A stretch of 55,537 bases of DNA from Clostridia bacterium (lineage in GTDB: Bacteria; Bacillota_A; Clostridia; Christensenellales; Aristaeellaceae), in assembly GCA_025997215.1 (NCBI GenBank), contig BNUH01000013.1, positions 1 through 55,537 of the forward strand, written 5' to 3'. The translations under genes and the position numbers were made by a program. Below are positions 27,086 to 34,579 of the stretch, piece after piece. Below the pieces are notes generated by a model. The model searched no databases, had not been told where the DNA came from, and worked only from the letters and a program-made list of their open reading frames with translations. The first letter of the stretch is position 1, and every line of letters starts with the position of its first letter.

Positions 27086-28219
27086 ATGCGCAATACCCGC
27101 CTGATCATCGACCAAAACGCGATAGCGCGGAACATGCGCGCGCTGCGCGATTCATCCATCCAACCGCGGCTGCTGATGGCCGTGGTCAAGGCGAACGCGT
27201 ACGGCCACGGCGACATCGACACGGCGCGCACCGCGCTGGCCAACGGCGCTGATGCGTTGGGCGTTGCTATAGCTGAAGAGGGCGTCCGTCTGCGCCAAGC
27301 GGGGATCGCCCAGCCGCCCATATTGATTCTGGGCGCGCCCGATCCAGAAGCGGTGGAGGATGTTATAATCCATAACATCACCCAGACGGTTTTCCTGCCC
27401 GAACACGCGCGGATGCTGGAACATGCAGCATCTAAGCTCAACCGCACGGTCAACATCCACCTGAAGCTGGAGACGGGCATGAACCGTATCGGTGTAAACG
27501 CTTCCGCGCTGGATGAATTGATGAACGCTTTATCCGAGTCGAAGCGGCTGCGCGTCGCGGGTCTGTTCACGCACCTGGCCGCCGCCGACTCCATGACGCC
27601 GGACGATGACGAGTACACCCTTAAGCAGATTGATGCCCTCAAAGCCGTGGTGCCTCTGATTCAGTCACGCTTTGGCTCGGTGATCATACACGCCGCGAAC
27701 AGCGCCGGATTCCTGCGGTTCCATGAGGCGTGCCTGGACATGGCGCGCGTAGGCATCGCGCTGTACGGCGCGCCGCCTGTGCCGACGGATGTGCCGCTGC
27801 TTCCCGCGATGCGCTGGGTCAGCCGAGTCTCCAACGTGAAGGATGTCGAACCCGACGCGACGGTGGGCTATGGCCGGACATTCAAGACACAGCAAACCAC
27901 CCGCGTTATAACGATCCCCGTAGGCTATGCGGATGGATACCATCGCGCGCTGTCGAATCGCGGCTTCATGCTCGTGCGCGGCCAGCGCGCGCCCATCGTC
28001 GGCCGCGTGTGCATGGATCAATGCATGGCCGATGTGACGGAGATTCCGGGGGTTTCGGTCGGCGACGAGGTCGTATTGCTTGGCCAGCAGGAAAACGAAC
28101 GGATCACGGCGGACGAGCTGGGCACGTGGGCAGGCACGATCAGTTATGAGATATTAACCACCGTGACGAATCGGGTGCCGCGTGTCGTCCTGCCCGCCGA
28201 ACCATACGATTATGCCTGA
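27086..28219 (+). CDS. alr: Alanine racemase (copy 1)
   Basis: A 377-residue PLP-dependent racemase producing D-alanine for the cell wall. The PLP lysine lies in MAVVKANAYGHGD near residue 35. The opposite catalytic tyrosine is in TVGYGRTF near 265, followed by TIPVGYADGYHRALSNRG. RVCMDQCMADVTEIPG is the usual C-terminal motif. All hallmark residues are present. It begins one base after the ACT-protein stop and overlaps the next gene by 8 bp, so it is the middle of a compact operon. A second alr gene lies 3 kb downstream. Confidence 0.95.
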   Translation: MRNTRLIIDQNAIARNMRALRDSSIQPRLLMAVVKANAYGHGDIDTARTALANGADALGVAIAEEGVRLRQAGIAQPPILILGAPDPEAVEDVIIHNITQTVFLPEHARMLEHAASKLNRTVNIHLKLETGMNRIGVNASALDELMNALSESKRLRVAGLFTHLAAADSMTPDDDEYTLKQIDALKAVVPLIQSRFGSVIIHAANSAGFLRFHEACLDMARVGIALYGAPPVPTDVPLLPAMRWVSRVSNVKDVEPDATVGYGRTFKTQQTTRVITIPVGYADGYHRALSNRGFMLVRGQRAPIVGRVCMDQCMADVTEIPGVSVGDEVVLLGQQENERITADELGTWAGTISYEILTTVTNRVPRVVLPAEPYDYA

Positions 28220-28796
28220 CGTGCTTGATAAGCCTGGGTTAAGCCGCGCCGAACTGCGCAGACACATCGCAACGCTGACCACGCCGGAAAGCCGCGCGCG
28301 CGATTCGCATCTCATCGCGGAACATGTGCTAACCAGCAAACGCTGGCGAAACGCGCGCTGCGTATTCTGTTATATCTCGGTAGGTAACGAGGTCTCAACC
28401 CAGCCGTTGATCATCGCCGCGCAGACGCAGTCGAAACGGCTGTGCATCCCTCGGATACTGCCAGGCGTAGGCATTATGGAGGCCGCACTGCTGCCTGACG
28501 ATTATGAATCGTTAACGTTCGGGCGGTACGGCATCCCGTCTAAACCGGATACGCCGACGATCCCGCCGGATGAGATTGACCTGGCTATTGTGCCGGGGCT
28601 GGCGTTCGATCGATCCGGCGCGCGGATAGGCCGAGGCGCTGGGTATTACGACCGATACCTGGCGCACTGCGGGGCGTATCGAATCGGACTGGGTTACGCG
28701 TGCCAAATTCTGGAGAAGATAGAACCCAACCCATGGGATCAGCGGATGGACGCGCTAGCGCTGCCGGACGGACTGTGGGAATGTATTAATGAATAA
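28212..28796 (+). CDS. 5-formyltetrahydrofolate cyclo-ligase
   Basis: A 194-residue enzyme of the MTHFS/YgfA family, converting 5-formyl-THF to 5,10-methenyl-THF with ATP. Conserved parts are LSRAELRRHIATL at the N-terminus, the folate/phosphate region RIGRGAGYYDRYLAHCG near residue 137 and a final LPDGLWECINE. The ATG at 28212 overlaps the alr stop (ATGCCTGA). Cytoplasmic one-carbon metabolism. Confidence 0.9.
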   Translation: MPDVLDKPGLSRAELRRHIATLTTPESRARDSHLIAEHVLTSKRWRNARCVFCYISVGNEVSTQPLIIAAQTQSKRLCIPRILPGVGIMEAALLPDDYESLTFGRYGIPSKPDTPTIPPDEIDLAIVPGLAFDRSGARIGRGAGYYDRYLAHCGAYRIGLGYACQILEKIEPNPWDQRMDALALPDGLWECINE

Positions 28797-28814
28797 TAGT
28801 TGTAGGAGGCGGTT

Positions 28815-29582
28815 ATGAGTCAGAAAGCCAAACCAGGCGATCGCCGGATGAATCCCTTGCTCTCGGCGGCGCTGCGGATATTCGGGTTTACCGCCGTGTT
28901 CGGATTCCTCGGGCTGGTGTTCGCGCCCGTACTCATGTCGGATAACGTGGTGCTGCGCAGCATACTGAACGCCGCGATGCTGGCCGGGGCGGGCATGTTA
29001 TTCTTTCAAATGGGCGCGTCAAAGGGCGAGGACGATTGCAAATCCGACTACACCCACGCGAAGTCGAAGCGCTTATCCCCCGGCGCGCTGGATCTGCCTC
29101 GCGTATATTCCCGGCCGCGCACGGCGCTGGGTACGCTGCTGGGCACCGCGCCGTGGCTCATCATCGGCGTAGTAGTATCCATCGGCGCAGTGCCTTACGC
29201 CTATACGCTGCAGGATCTTCCTAATTGGTTGGGCGCGTATATGCGCCAGCCGGACGTGGGCAAGGCGCTGGTGTATTACACCCGCGACATCGTAACGCCG
29301 CTGGTGGATTGGCTCCGGATCGGCGTGCGATTCTCCATTCTGCCATTCGTTTATCTGATCGCCTCGAACGGCGACGCGGCATCGCTGATGCTGGATCGGA
29401 TAGGCCCGCTGTTGATGCTGATACTGCCCGCGTGTTACGTGGCGGGATACCTCCTCGGGCCGTCGCGGTTCGAGAAAACGCGCGCGTTCATCGAATCCGT
29501 CAAGAATAAACCGCGCATGCGCCTGAAGAAGAAAGCCCGCGAACGCCGTCAGCGCAAGGAAGAGCGCAACCAGCTGATCTGA
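28815..29582 (+). CDS. Membrane protein of unknown function
   Basis: A 255-residue protein that I cannot assign to a family. It has about five hydrophobic helices: two near residues 20-66 (FGFTAVFGFLGLVFAPVL; SILNAAMLAGAGMLFF), one near 112-132 (APWLIIGVVVSIGAVPYAY), and two near 170-215. The C-terminal 35 residues are very basic (RMRLKKKARERRQRKEERNQ), which may contact nucleic acid or phospholipid. GGAGGCGG precedes the ATG. Its stop overlaps the rsmD start (TGATG), so it is translationally coupled to an rRNA methyltransferase. Confidence 0.75.
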   Translation: MSQKAKPGDRRMNPLLSAALRIFGFTAVFGFLGLVFAPVLMSDNVVLRSILNAAMLAGAGMLFFQMGASKGEDDCKSDYTHAKSKRLSPGALDLPRVYSRPRTALGTLLGTAPWLIIGVVVSIGAVPYAYTLQDLPNWLGAYMRQPDVGKALVYYTRDIVTPLVDWLRIGVRFSILPFVYLIASNGDAASLMLDRIGPLLMLILPACYVAGYLLGPSRFEKTRAFIESVKNKPRMRLKKKARERRQRKEERNQLI

Positions 29583-30130
29583 TGCGGATTATTGGCGGTG
29601 ACGCGCGCGGCCGGCCGCTGATCGCGCCGGACGGGAGGGACACCCGTCCGACGCGCGACATGGTTCGCGAGGCGTTATTCGACATACTGGCGGGGCGTGT
29701 CGAAGGCGCGCGAGTTTTAGATGCGTTCGCTGGCAGCGGCGCACTGGCGTTGGAGGCGCTAAGCCGAGGCGCGGAGTCGGCAGTATTGGTAGAACGCGCG
29801 CCGAAGGCGGCCTCTATAATCCGCAGGAATATCGCGACAGTCGGTATGGACGAAAGGGCGCGCCTGCTCGTGATGGAATGGGAACGCGCGGCGCGGCTGT
29901 TAGCGGCGGAAGGCGCGCGATTCGACTTAATCCTGCTCGATCCGCCGTACGCTTGGCCGGATGTGACGGGATTGCTGGCCACGGTTACGAGGCTGGCTGC
30001 TCCGGGCGCATGGGTTTCGCTGGAACATGCGCGGGGAGAACCGCCGCTGCCGCCGGACGGGTTAGAGTTCTTGAAGTCGCGAAGATACGGCGACACAACC
30101 TTGAGTTTTTACACTGTGCTCGAGAAATAA
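29582..30130 (+). CDS. rsmD: 16S rRNA (guanine966-N2)-methyltransferase
   Basis: A 182-residue SAM-dependent methyltransferase. It starts MRIIGGDARGRPL and has the family RPTRDMVREALFDIL segment, the SAM loop LDAFAGSGALALEALSRGA near residue 46 and the catalytic DPPY in LILLDPPYAW near 120. It modifies the small-subunit rRNA. rsmD immediately followed by coaD is the standard bacterial order, seen here with a 16 bp gap. Confidence 0.94.
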   Translation: MRIIGGDARGRPLIAPDGRDTRPTRDMVREALFDILAGRVEGARVLDAFAGSGALALEALSRGAESAVLVERAPKAASIIRRNIATVGMDERARLLVMEWERAARLLAAEGARFDLILLDPPYAWPDVTGLLATVTRLAAPGAWVSLEHARGEPPLPPDGLEFLKSRRYGDTTLSFYTVLEK

Positions 30131-30146
30131 GAGGTACATAATCGTT

Positions 30147-30662
30147 ATGTCGTTATGCGTGATTCCCGGCAGCTTTGATCCCGTAACGCGCGGACATGTG
30201 GATTTGATTATACGTGCATCAAGGTTGTTTGATCGTGTCGTCGTGGCTGTCCTGCACAATCCGGACAAGGCGGGCTGGCTGACGTTTAACCAGCGGATCG
30301 AGTTGCTGAAAGCTGTATTTGGGGAAAGCTCGAATGTAACGAACGGAAACGGCATTGATATCCAAGGCTTTGAAGGGCTGTTGGTCGATTTCGCAGCGGC
30401 GATCGGCGCGGACGCGGTTGTGCGAGGGGTGCGCACGACTGTCGATTTCGAGTACGAATCGTCGATGGCTGTCATGAACCGCGAACTATCCGGCGACGCT
30501 GGCTTGGAGACGATCTTCCTGCCCGCGAATCCGGCTCTGGCCCATTTGAGCAGCAGCATCGCTCGTCAGGTGGCGGTGTTCGGCGGTTCATTGGATAAGA
30601 TTATTCCAAATGAATCGTTAGGTTTATTGAAGCAATTTATTCAAGATAACAAAGGGAAGTAG
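30147..30662 (+). CDS. coaD: Phosphopantetheine adenylyltransferase
   Basis: A 171-residue nucleotidyltransferase for the penultimate step of CoA synthesis. GSFDPVTRGHVDLIIRAS contains the T/HxGH-type motif, VRGVRTTVDFEYE lies near residue 92, and AHLSSSIARQVAVFGG near 130 is the ATP-binding ISSS-like signature. Length matches the family (about 160). Confidence 0.96.
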   Translation: MSLCVIPGSFDPVTRGHVDLIIRASRLFDRVVVAVLHNPDKAGWLTFNQRIELLKAVFGESSNVTNGNGIDIQGFEGLLVDFAAAIGADAVVRGVRTTVDFEYESSMAVMNRELSGDAGLETIFLPANPALAHLSSSIARQVAVFGGSLDKIIPNESLGLLKQFIQDNKGK

Positions 30663-30693
30663 TGCGCATGATACGGCGGGGGGAGCGTTGATT

Positions 30694-31278
30694 ATGGAAA
30701 TGGAAGTTTATAACCTGCTCAACGAACTGGAGACGATGCTGGAGAACTGCCGGAAGGTACCGTTCGCCACGTCCTACATGATTGACAGGGATGCGGCGCT
30801 GGAGGTGGTCGCTTCGGTGCGGGACGCGCTGCCGGTGGAGTACCGCGACGCGCTGAACCTGGTGCGCCAGGAGAATAGGATCATCCAGAACGCGACACGG
30901 CAGGCGGACAGCAAGATAGCCGACGCGGATTCGCAGGCGCGGCTGATTCTGCAGGAGGCGCAGGACAAGGCGGATCAGATGGTCGCGGACGCGGAGGCGC
31001 GGGCGAAGGAACGCGAGAGCCGCAGCGCCGAGCAAGCGAACCGCACGCTGGAGTCGGCCGAGCGCAAGGCCGAGGAACGCACAAATCAGACGGCGATCAT
31101 GAAGCGCGCGGAGCTTCAGGCGAATGAGATTCTGGCCAAGGCCCAAGGCGACGCGCAGCGCGTGTACCTAATGAACCTGGATCATTGTGAAGATTTGCTA
31201 AAGCAGGTGGAGGACAAGGCGATCGAGATCGCGGACAAACTGCGCCAAAGCCGGAATGAATTAGCGGAAGGCCGTTAA
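30694..31278 (+). CDS. Coiled-coil protein of unknown function
   Basis: A 194-residue soluble protein. Residues 1-60 are a short globular segment (VYNLLNELETMLENCRKVPF). Residues 65-190 are an almost uninterrupted coiled coil rich in Ala, Glu, Gln and Arg (ATRQADSKIADADSQARLIL; KAEERTNQTAIMKRAELQAN). It resembles ATP-synthase b-subunit or DivIVA-like coils in composition only, without a membrane anchor. The ATG at 30694 has GGGGGAG 9 nt upstream; a TTG at 30688 is closer to it. It lies between coaD and a second alr, 2 bp before the latter. Confidence 0.75.
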   Translation: MEMEVYNLLNELETMLENCRKVPFATSYMIDRDAALEVVASVRDALPVEYRDALNLVRQENRIIQNATRQADSKIADADSQARLILQEAQDKADQMVADAEARAKERESRSAEQANRTLESAERKAEERTNQTAIMKRAELQANEILAKAQGDAQRVYLMNLDHCEDLLKQVEDKAIEIADKLRQSRNELAEGR

Positions 31279-31280
31279 AC

Positions 31281-32429
31281 ATGAACGACCAGCCCTGGCT
31301 GGGCGACGCCTGGCAGGAGATAAACCTGGACGCGCTGACAAGCAACCTGCGCTCCATCCGTGACGCGCTTAGCAGCGGTGTCAAAATCTGCGCCGTGGTC
31401 AAGGCCGACGCGTACGGCCATGGCATGCGCTGCTGCGCCGAAGCGTTATGGGCGGCGGGTGCGGATCTCATCGCCACGGCCAGCATCCGCGAGGCGCTGT
31501 CCCTGCGTTGGACATTGCCCAACGTGCGGTTGTGGGCGATGGGTGCGGCGTCCGACGACCTGCTGGAGGCCGCCGTTATAAACGGTATAGCGCTTACCAT
31601 TTGCGACACGGCCCAGGCTCGGCGGCTGGGTGATATCGCGGAGTCGCTGGGACTTACGGCATCCATACATATTAAGTTGGATACGGGCTTCCATCGGCTG
31701 GGGTTCACCATGGAGGATGCGCCGATCGAATTACCGCGAATCATGGAGATGTCGAATGTTCGTGTTGACGGCCTGTTCACACACCTGGCGTTGATCGACC
31801 GCGAGCGTGACGAGGCGCAGATGGCGCGGTTCTTCAGCGTGGCCGATGGGTTGAGCGCGCGCGGCCATTCGCCGATGCTGCATGCAGTGGATAGCATCGC
31901 CGCGTTCAGGTACCCGCAGTGGCGGCTGGGGATGGTGCGTGTCGGCGCGATATTGTATGGGAATCATATCGCCGAAGCGCCGTTCACGCCGCACAAGGTG
32001 ATGCGCCTATGCGCGCGAATCGTGTCACTCCGCACGATCCAGCCCGGCGACACCGTGGGCTATGACGAGGATTACCATGTCGAACGCCCGACATTGATCG
32101 CCACAATTCCCCTGGGTTATGCGGATGGATTGCCTCGGCGTCTGCGCGAATCGGGTGAGGCGTCGGTGCGGGGGCAGCGGGTGCGTTACGCCGGGATGCC
32201 GTGCATGGATCAGTCCATGCTCGATGTGACCGGCGTACCGGGCGTATCGGTCGGCGACACGGTGACGGTACTGGGCGGCGACGGTTGCGATGCCATCCCC
32301 GTGGAGGAGTTCGCACGCTGGGTCGGCAGCAATCGGAATGAACCTCTCGCGGCGATTGGACGGCGTGTGCCCCGCGTTTATTATGAGAATGATATAATTA
32401 CAGGGACAGATGATCCGTTGCTTGACTGA
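31281..32429 (+). CDS. Alanine racemase (copy 2)
   Basis: A 382-residue paralogue of the first alr. The PLP lysine lies in CAVVKADAYGHGMR near residue 38. The tyrosine region reads DTVGYDEDYHVERP, where the common GYGRTF is replaced by GYDEDY; the tyrosine is kept. TIPLGYADGLPRRLRESGEA and MPCMDQSMLDVTGVPG follow. It could be a second alanine racemase, or a racemase with another substrate such as serine. It follows the coiled-coil gene by 2 bp. The active-site change next to the catalytic tyrosine is the reason to leave specificity open. Confidence 0.85.
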   Translation: MNDQPWLGDAWQEINLDALTSNLRSIRDALSSGVKICAVVKADAYGHGMRCCAEALWAAGADLIATASIREALSLRWTLPNVRLWAMGAASDDLLEAAVINGIALTICDTAQARRLGDIAESLGLTASIHIKLDTGFHRLGFTMEDAPIELPRIMEMSNVRVDGLFTHLALIDRERDEAQMARFFSVADGLSARGHSPMLHAVDSIAAFRYPQWRLGMVRVGAILYGNHIAEAPFTPHKVMRLCARIVSLRTIQPGDTVGYDEDYHVERPTLIATIPLGYADGLPRRLRESGEASVRGQRVRYAGMPCMDQSMLDVTGVPGVSVGDTVTVLGGDGCDAIPVEEFARWVGSNRNEPLAAIGRRVPRVYYENDIITGTDDPLLD

Positions 32430-32450
32430 ATACCAATCGGCGTGTACAAT
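32422..32450 (+). promoter_or_regulatory. Promoter of the plsX operon
   Basis: TTGACT at 32422-32427, a 17 bp spacer and TACAAT at 32445-32450, 33 bp before the plsX start; the -35 overlaps the end of the upstream racemase gene. Confidence 0.65.
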
Positions 32451-32482
32451 ACATTCCAACTGAATACTTGGGAGGAATATAT

Positions 32483-33478
32483 GTGTACATCATCGCGGCG
32501 GATGCGATGGGCGGCGATTTTGCCCCGGAAGCCCCGGTGCAAGGCGCCCTGCGTGCCGTTGAAGAGTATAATGATATAACGGTCACTCTCGTTGGACAGC
32601 AAGAAGCCATTGCCAAGGCGCTGCGCGGCGCACGTCATCCGCGTCTGAACACGCTCGACGCGCGGGAAATTATCACCAATGATGAATCCCCCGTGATGGC
32701 GTTACGGCGCAAGACCGACTCGTCGCTGGTCAAGGCGTTCGGATTGGTGCGGGATGGCAGTGCCCAGGCGGTGGTGTCGGCTGGTTCGACTGGTGCGGTG
32801 ATGGCTGGATCCATGTTCCGGCTGGAACGGATCCCCGGCATAGAGCGGCCCGCGATAGCCGTTGTCGTGCCTACGTCCGATAAACCACTCGTGATGCTGG
32901 ACGCTGGCGCGAATGTGGACTGCACGCCCGCTATGCTGGAGCAGTTCGCCGTGATGGGCGCGGTTTACGCCCGCGCGCTGCTCGGGCGCGCCAAGCCGCG
33001 TGTCGGCCTGATCAACATCGGCGAGGAGGCTGAAAAGGGCAATCAGCTGACTAAGGCAGCCTACCAACTGCTTAGCAAACCCAACCCTGCCTATGAATTC
33101 ACGGGCAACGTGGAGGCGCGCGGCATTCCGACGGGCGAGGTGGATGTCGCCGTGTGCGACGGATTCACGGGCAACGTGATCATGAAGGCTATGGAGGGCG
33201 TGAGCAAATCCCTGTTCGAGATGATCAAGCGGGAACTGGGTTCCAGCTTGATATCGAAGCTGGGCGGCGCGCTGGTACTGCCATCGCTCCGGAAACTCAA
33301 GACACTCATGAGCGCCGAGGAGGTCGGCGGCGCACTGATGCTGGGTTCGTCCAGCTTGGTCGTCAAGGCTCACGGGAATTCGAAGGAATTCGCGTTTTTC
33401 GCGGCGATTCGACAGGCGCGCACACTATTGGAAGCGGACATCATCAACAAGATACGCGGCGCGTTACAAATAAATTAA
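32483..33478 (+). CDS. plsX: Phosphate acyltransferase PlsX
   Basis: A 331-residue enzyme making acyl-phosphate from acyl-ACP for phospholipid synthesis. IIAADAMGGDFAPEAPVQGA is the N-terminal signature. SAGSTGAVMAGSMFRL is near residue 102 and INIGEEAEKGNQL near 178; VCDGFTGNVIMKAMEG is near 224. The GTG at 32483 has GGGAGG 7 nt upstream; an in-frame TTG at 32468 lies before that site. It heads plsX-acpP-rnc-smc-ftsY, a classic Firmicutes order. Confidence 0.95.
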   Translation: MYIIAADAMGGDFAPEAPVQGALRAVEEYNDITVTLVGQQEAIAKALRGARHPRLNTLDAREIITNDESPVMALRRKTDSSLVKAFGLVRDGSAQAVVSAGSTGAVMAGSMFRLERIPGIERPAIAVVVPTSDKPLVMLDAGANVDCTPAMLEQFAVMGAVYARALLGRAKPRVGLINIGEEAEKGNQLTKAAYQLLSKPNPAYEFTGNVEARGIPTGEVDVAVCDGFTGNVIMKAMEGVSKSLFEMIKRELGSSLISKLGGALVLPSLRKLKTLMSAEEVGGALMLGSSSLVVKAHGNSKEFAFFAAIRQARTLLEADIINKIRGALQIN

Positions 33479-33493
33479 TCGGAGGTACTAACC

Positions 33494-33724
33494 ATGGCTG
33501 CTTACGAAAAAGTGTCGAAACTAATCTCCAGCCAACTGAAGATCGACCCCAAGAATATCACCATGGATTCGCGGCTGCTGGAGGATCTGAAGGCGGATTC
33601 CGCCAACGTCATGATGCTGGTCATGGATCTGGAGCAGGAGACGGGCGTTGTCATGGAGGACGACGCGCTGATGACGCTCAAGACCGTCGGCGATGTGGTG
33701 CGCTACATTGAGGCCAATTCTTAA
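33494..33724 (+). CDS. acpP: Acyl carrier protein
   Basis: A 76-residue carrier protein. Ser36 in LKADSANVMMLVMDLEQ is the expected phosphopantetheine site. The canonical DSLDxVEL after the serine is here DSANVMML, so two acidic residues of helix II that normally contact partner enzymes are missing. Overall charge is still acidic and helix spacing is normal. Position between plsX and rnc is that of the fatty-acid ACP. Whether another ACP serves the main synthase cannot be known from this window. Confidence 0.92.
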   Translation: MAAYEKVSKLISSQLKIDPKNITMDSRLLEDLKADSANVMMLVMDLEQETGVVMEDDALMTLKTVGDVVRYIEANS

Positions 33725-33763
33725 ACAACGACGTGTTGTATCATGCGGAGGGAGGGATGCCTA

Positions 33764-34579
33764 TTGGAATTGGAGCGCAGACAGGACGCAGCCTGGGCGG
33801 ACGACGCGATGCTGTCCGAGTTGGAAGAGGGCATGGGCTACACCTTCCGGGATATATCGCATCTGCGGATCGCGCTGACCCATTCGTCCGTATTCCCGAC
33901 GATAATCGGGCCGAAGCCCGGCGACACGCAGGACAACCAGCGGTTGGAATTCCTGGGCGATGCTGTCGTCGAATTGTGCGTGAGCGAGGCGCTGTATCAC
34001 CGCTATCCCCTCATGCGCGAGGGGGATTTGACCCGCACGCGCATCACATTCGTGCGCAAGGAGACGCTCAGCATGGCCGCGCGGCGGCTGAACCTGGGCG
34101 ATTACCTGATGATGGGCGCGAGCGAGCGGGAGCACGGGCTGGCCGACCAGACGTCGGTACTGTGCGATACGTTTGAGGCGGTGACGGCGGCGATCTATCT
34201 GGATGGCGGGTTTGACGCGGCGCGGATGTTCGTGTCCCGCGCGCTGGACGATTACCACATTCACAACGAGATTGCAGACTACAATTGGAAGAGCCGCCTG
34301 CAGGAATTGATGCAGGCGTCCGGATTGCGCACGCCCAAGTATGCCATCGTGGGTATGATGGGCCCGTCTCACGCGCCGTGGTTCACGGCGGTCGCGCAGT
34401 CCGCCGAGGGGAAGATCCTTGGCCGGGGCAACGGCCATTCGCGCAAGGCTGCCGAGCAGGAGGCCGCGCGCGTGGCATCCGGCCTGTTCAAACCCGCAAG
34501 CGAAAAATCGCCCGCGACCGCTCCGACACTCGCGGACAAGGTTCGACAGGAGGACGCGCTTGCGACTCAAGAGGCTTGA
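33764..34579 (+). CDS. rnc: Ribonuclease III
   Basis: A 271-residue double-strand-specific endoribonuclease for rRNA and mRNA processing. The signature QRLEFLGDAVVELCVSEAL carries the catalytic glutamate/aspartate, and DTFEAVTAAIYLDGG the second acidic site. Residues 180-250 are the dsRNA-binding domain (WKSRLQELMQASG; GRGNGHSRKAAEQEAARVA). A tail of about 20 extra residues follows. The TTG at 33764 with GGAGGGAGG 7-8 nt upstream is chosen; the ATG at 33743 precedes this site. It overlaps smc by 20 bp. Confidence 0.94.
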   Translation: MELERRQDAAWADDAMLSELEEGMGYTFRDISHLRIALTHSSVFPTIIGPKPGDTQDNQRLEFLGDAVVELCVSEALYHRYPLMREGDLTRTRITFVRKETLSMAARRLNLGDYLMMGASEREHGLADQTSVLCDTFEAVTAAIYLDGGFDAARMFVSRALDDYHIHNEIADYNWKSRLQELMQASGLRTPKYAIVGMMGPSHAPWFTAVAQSAEGKILGRGNGHSRKAAEQEAARVASGLFKPASEKSPATAPTLADKVRQEDALATQEA

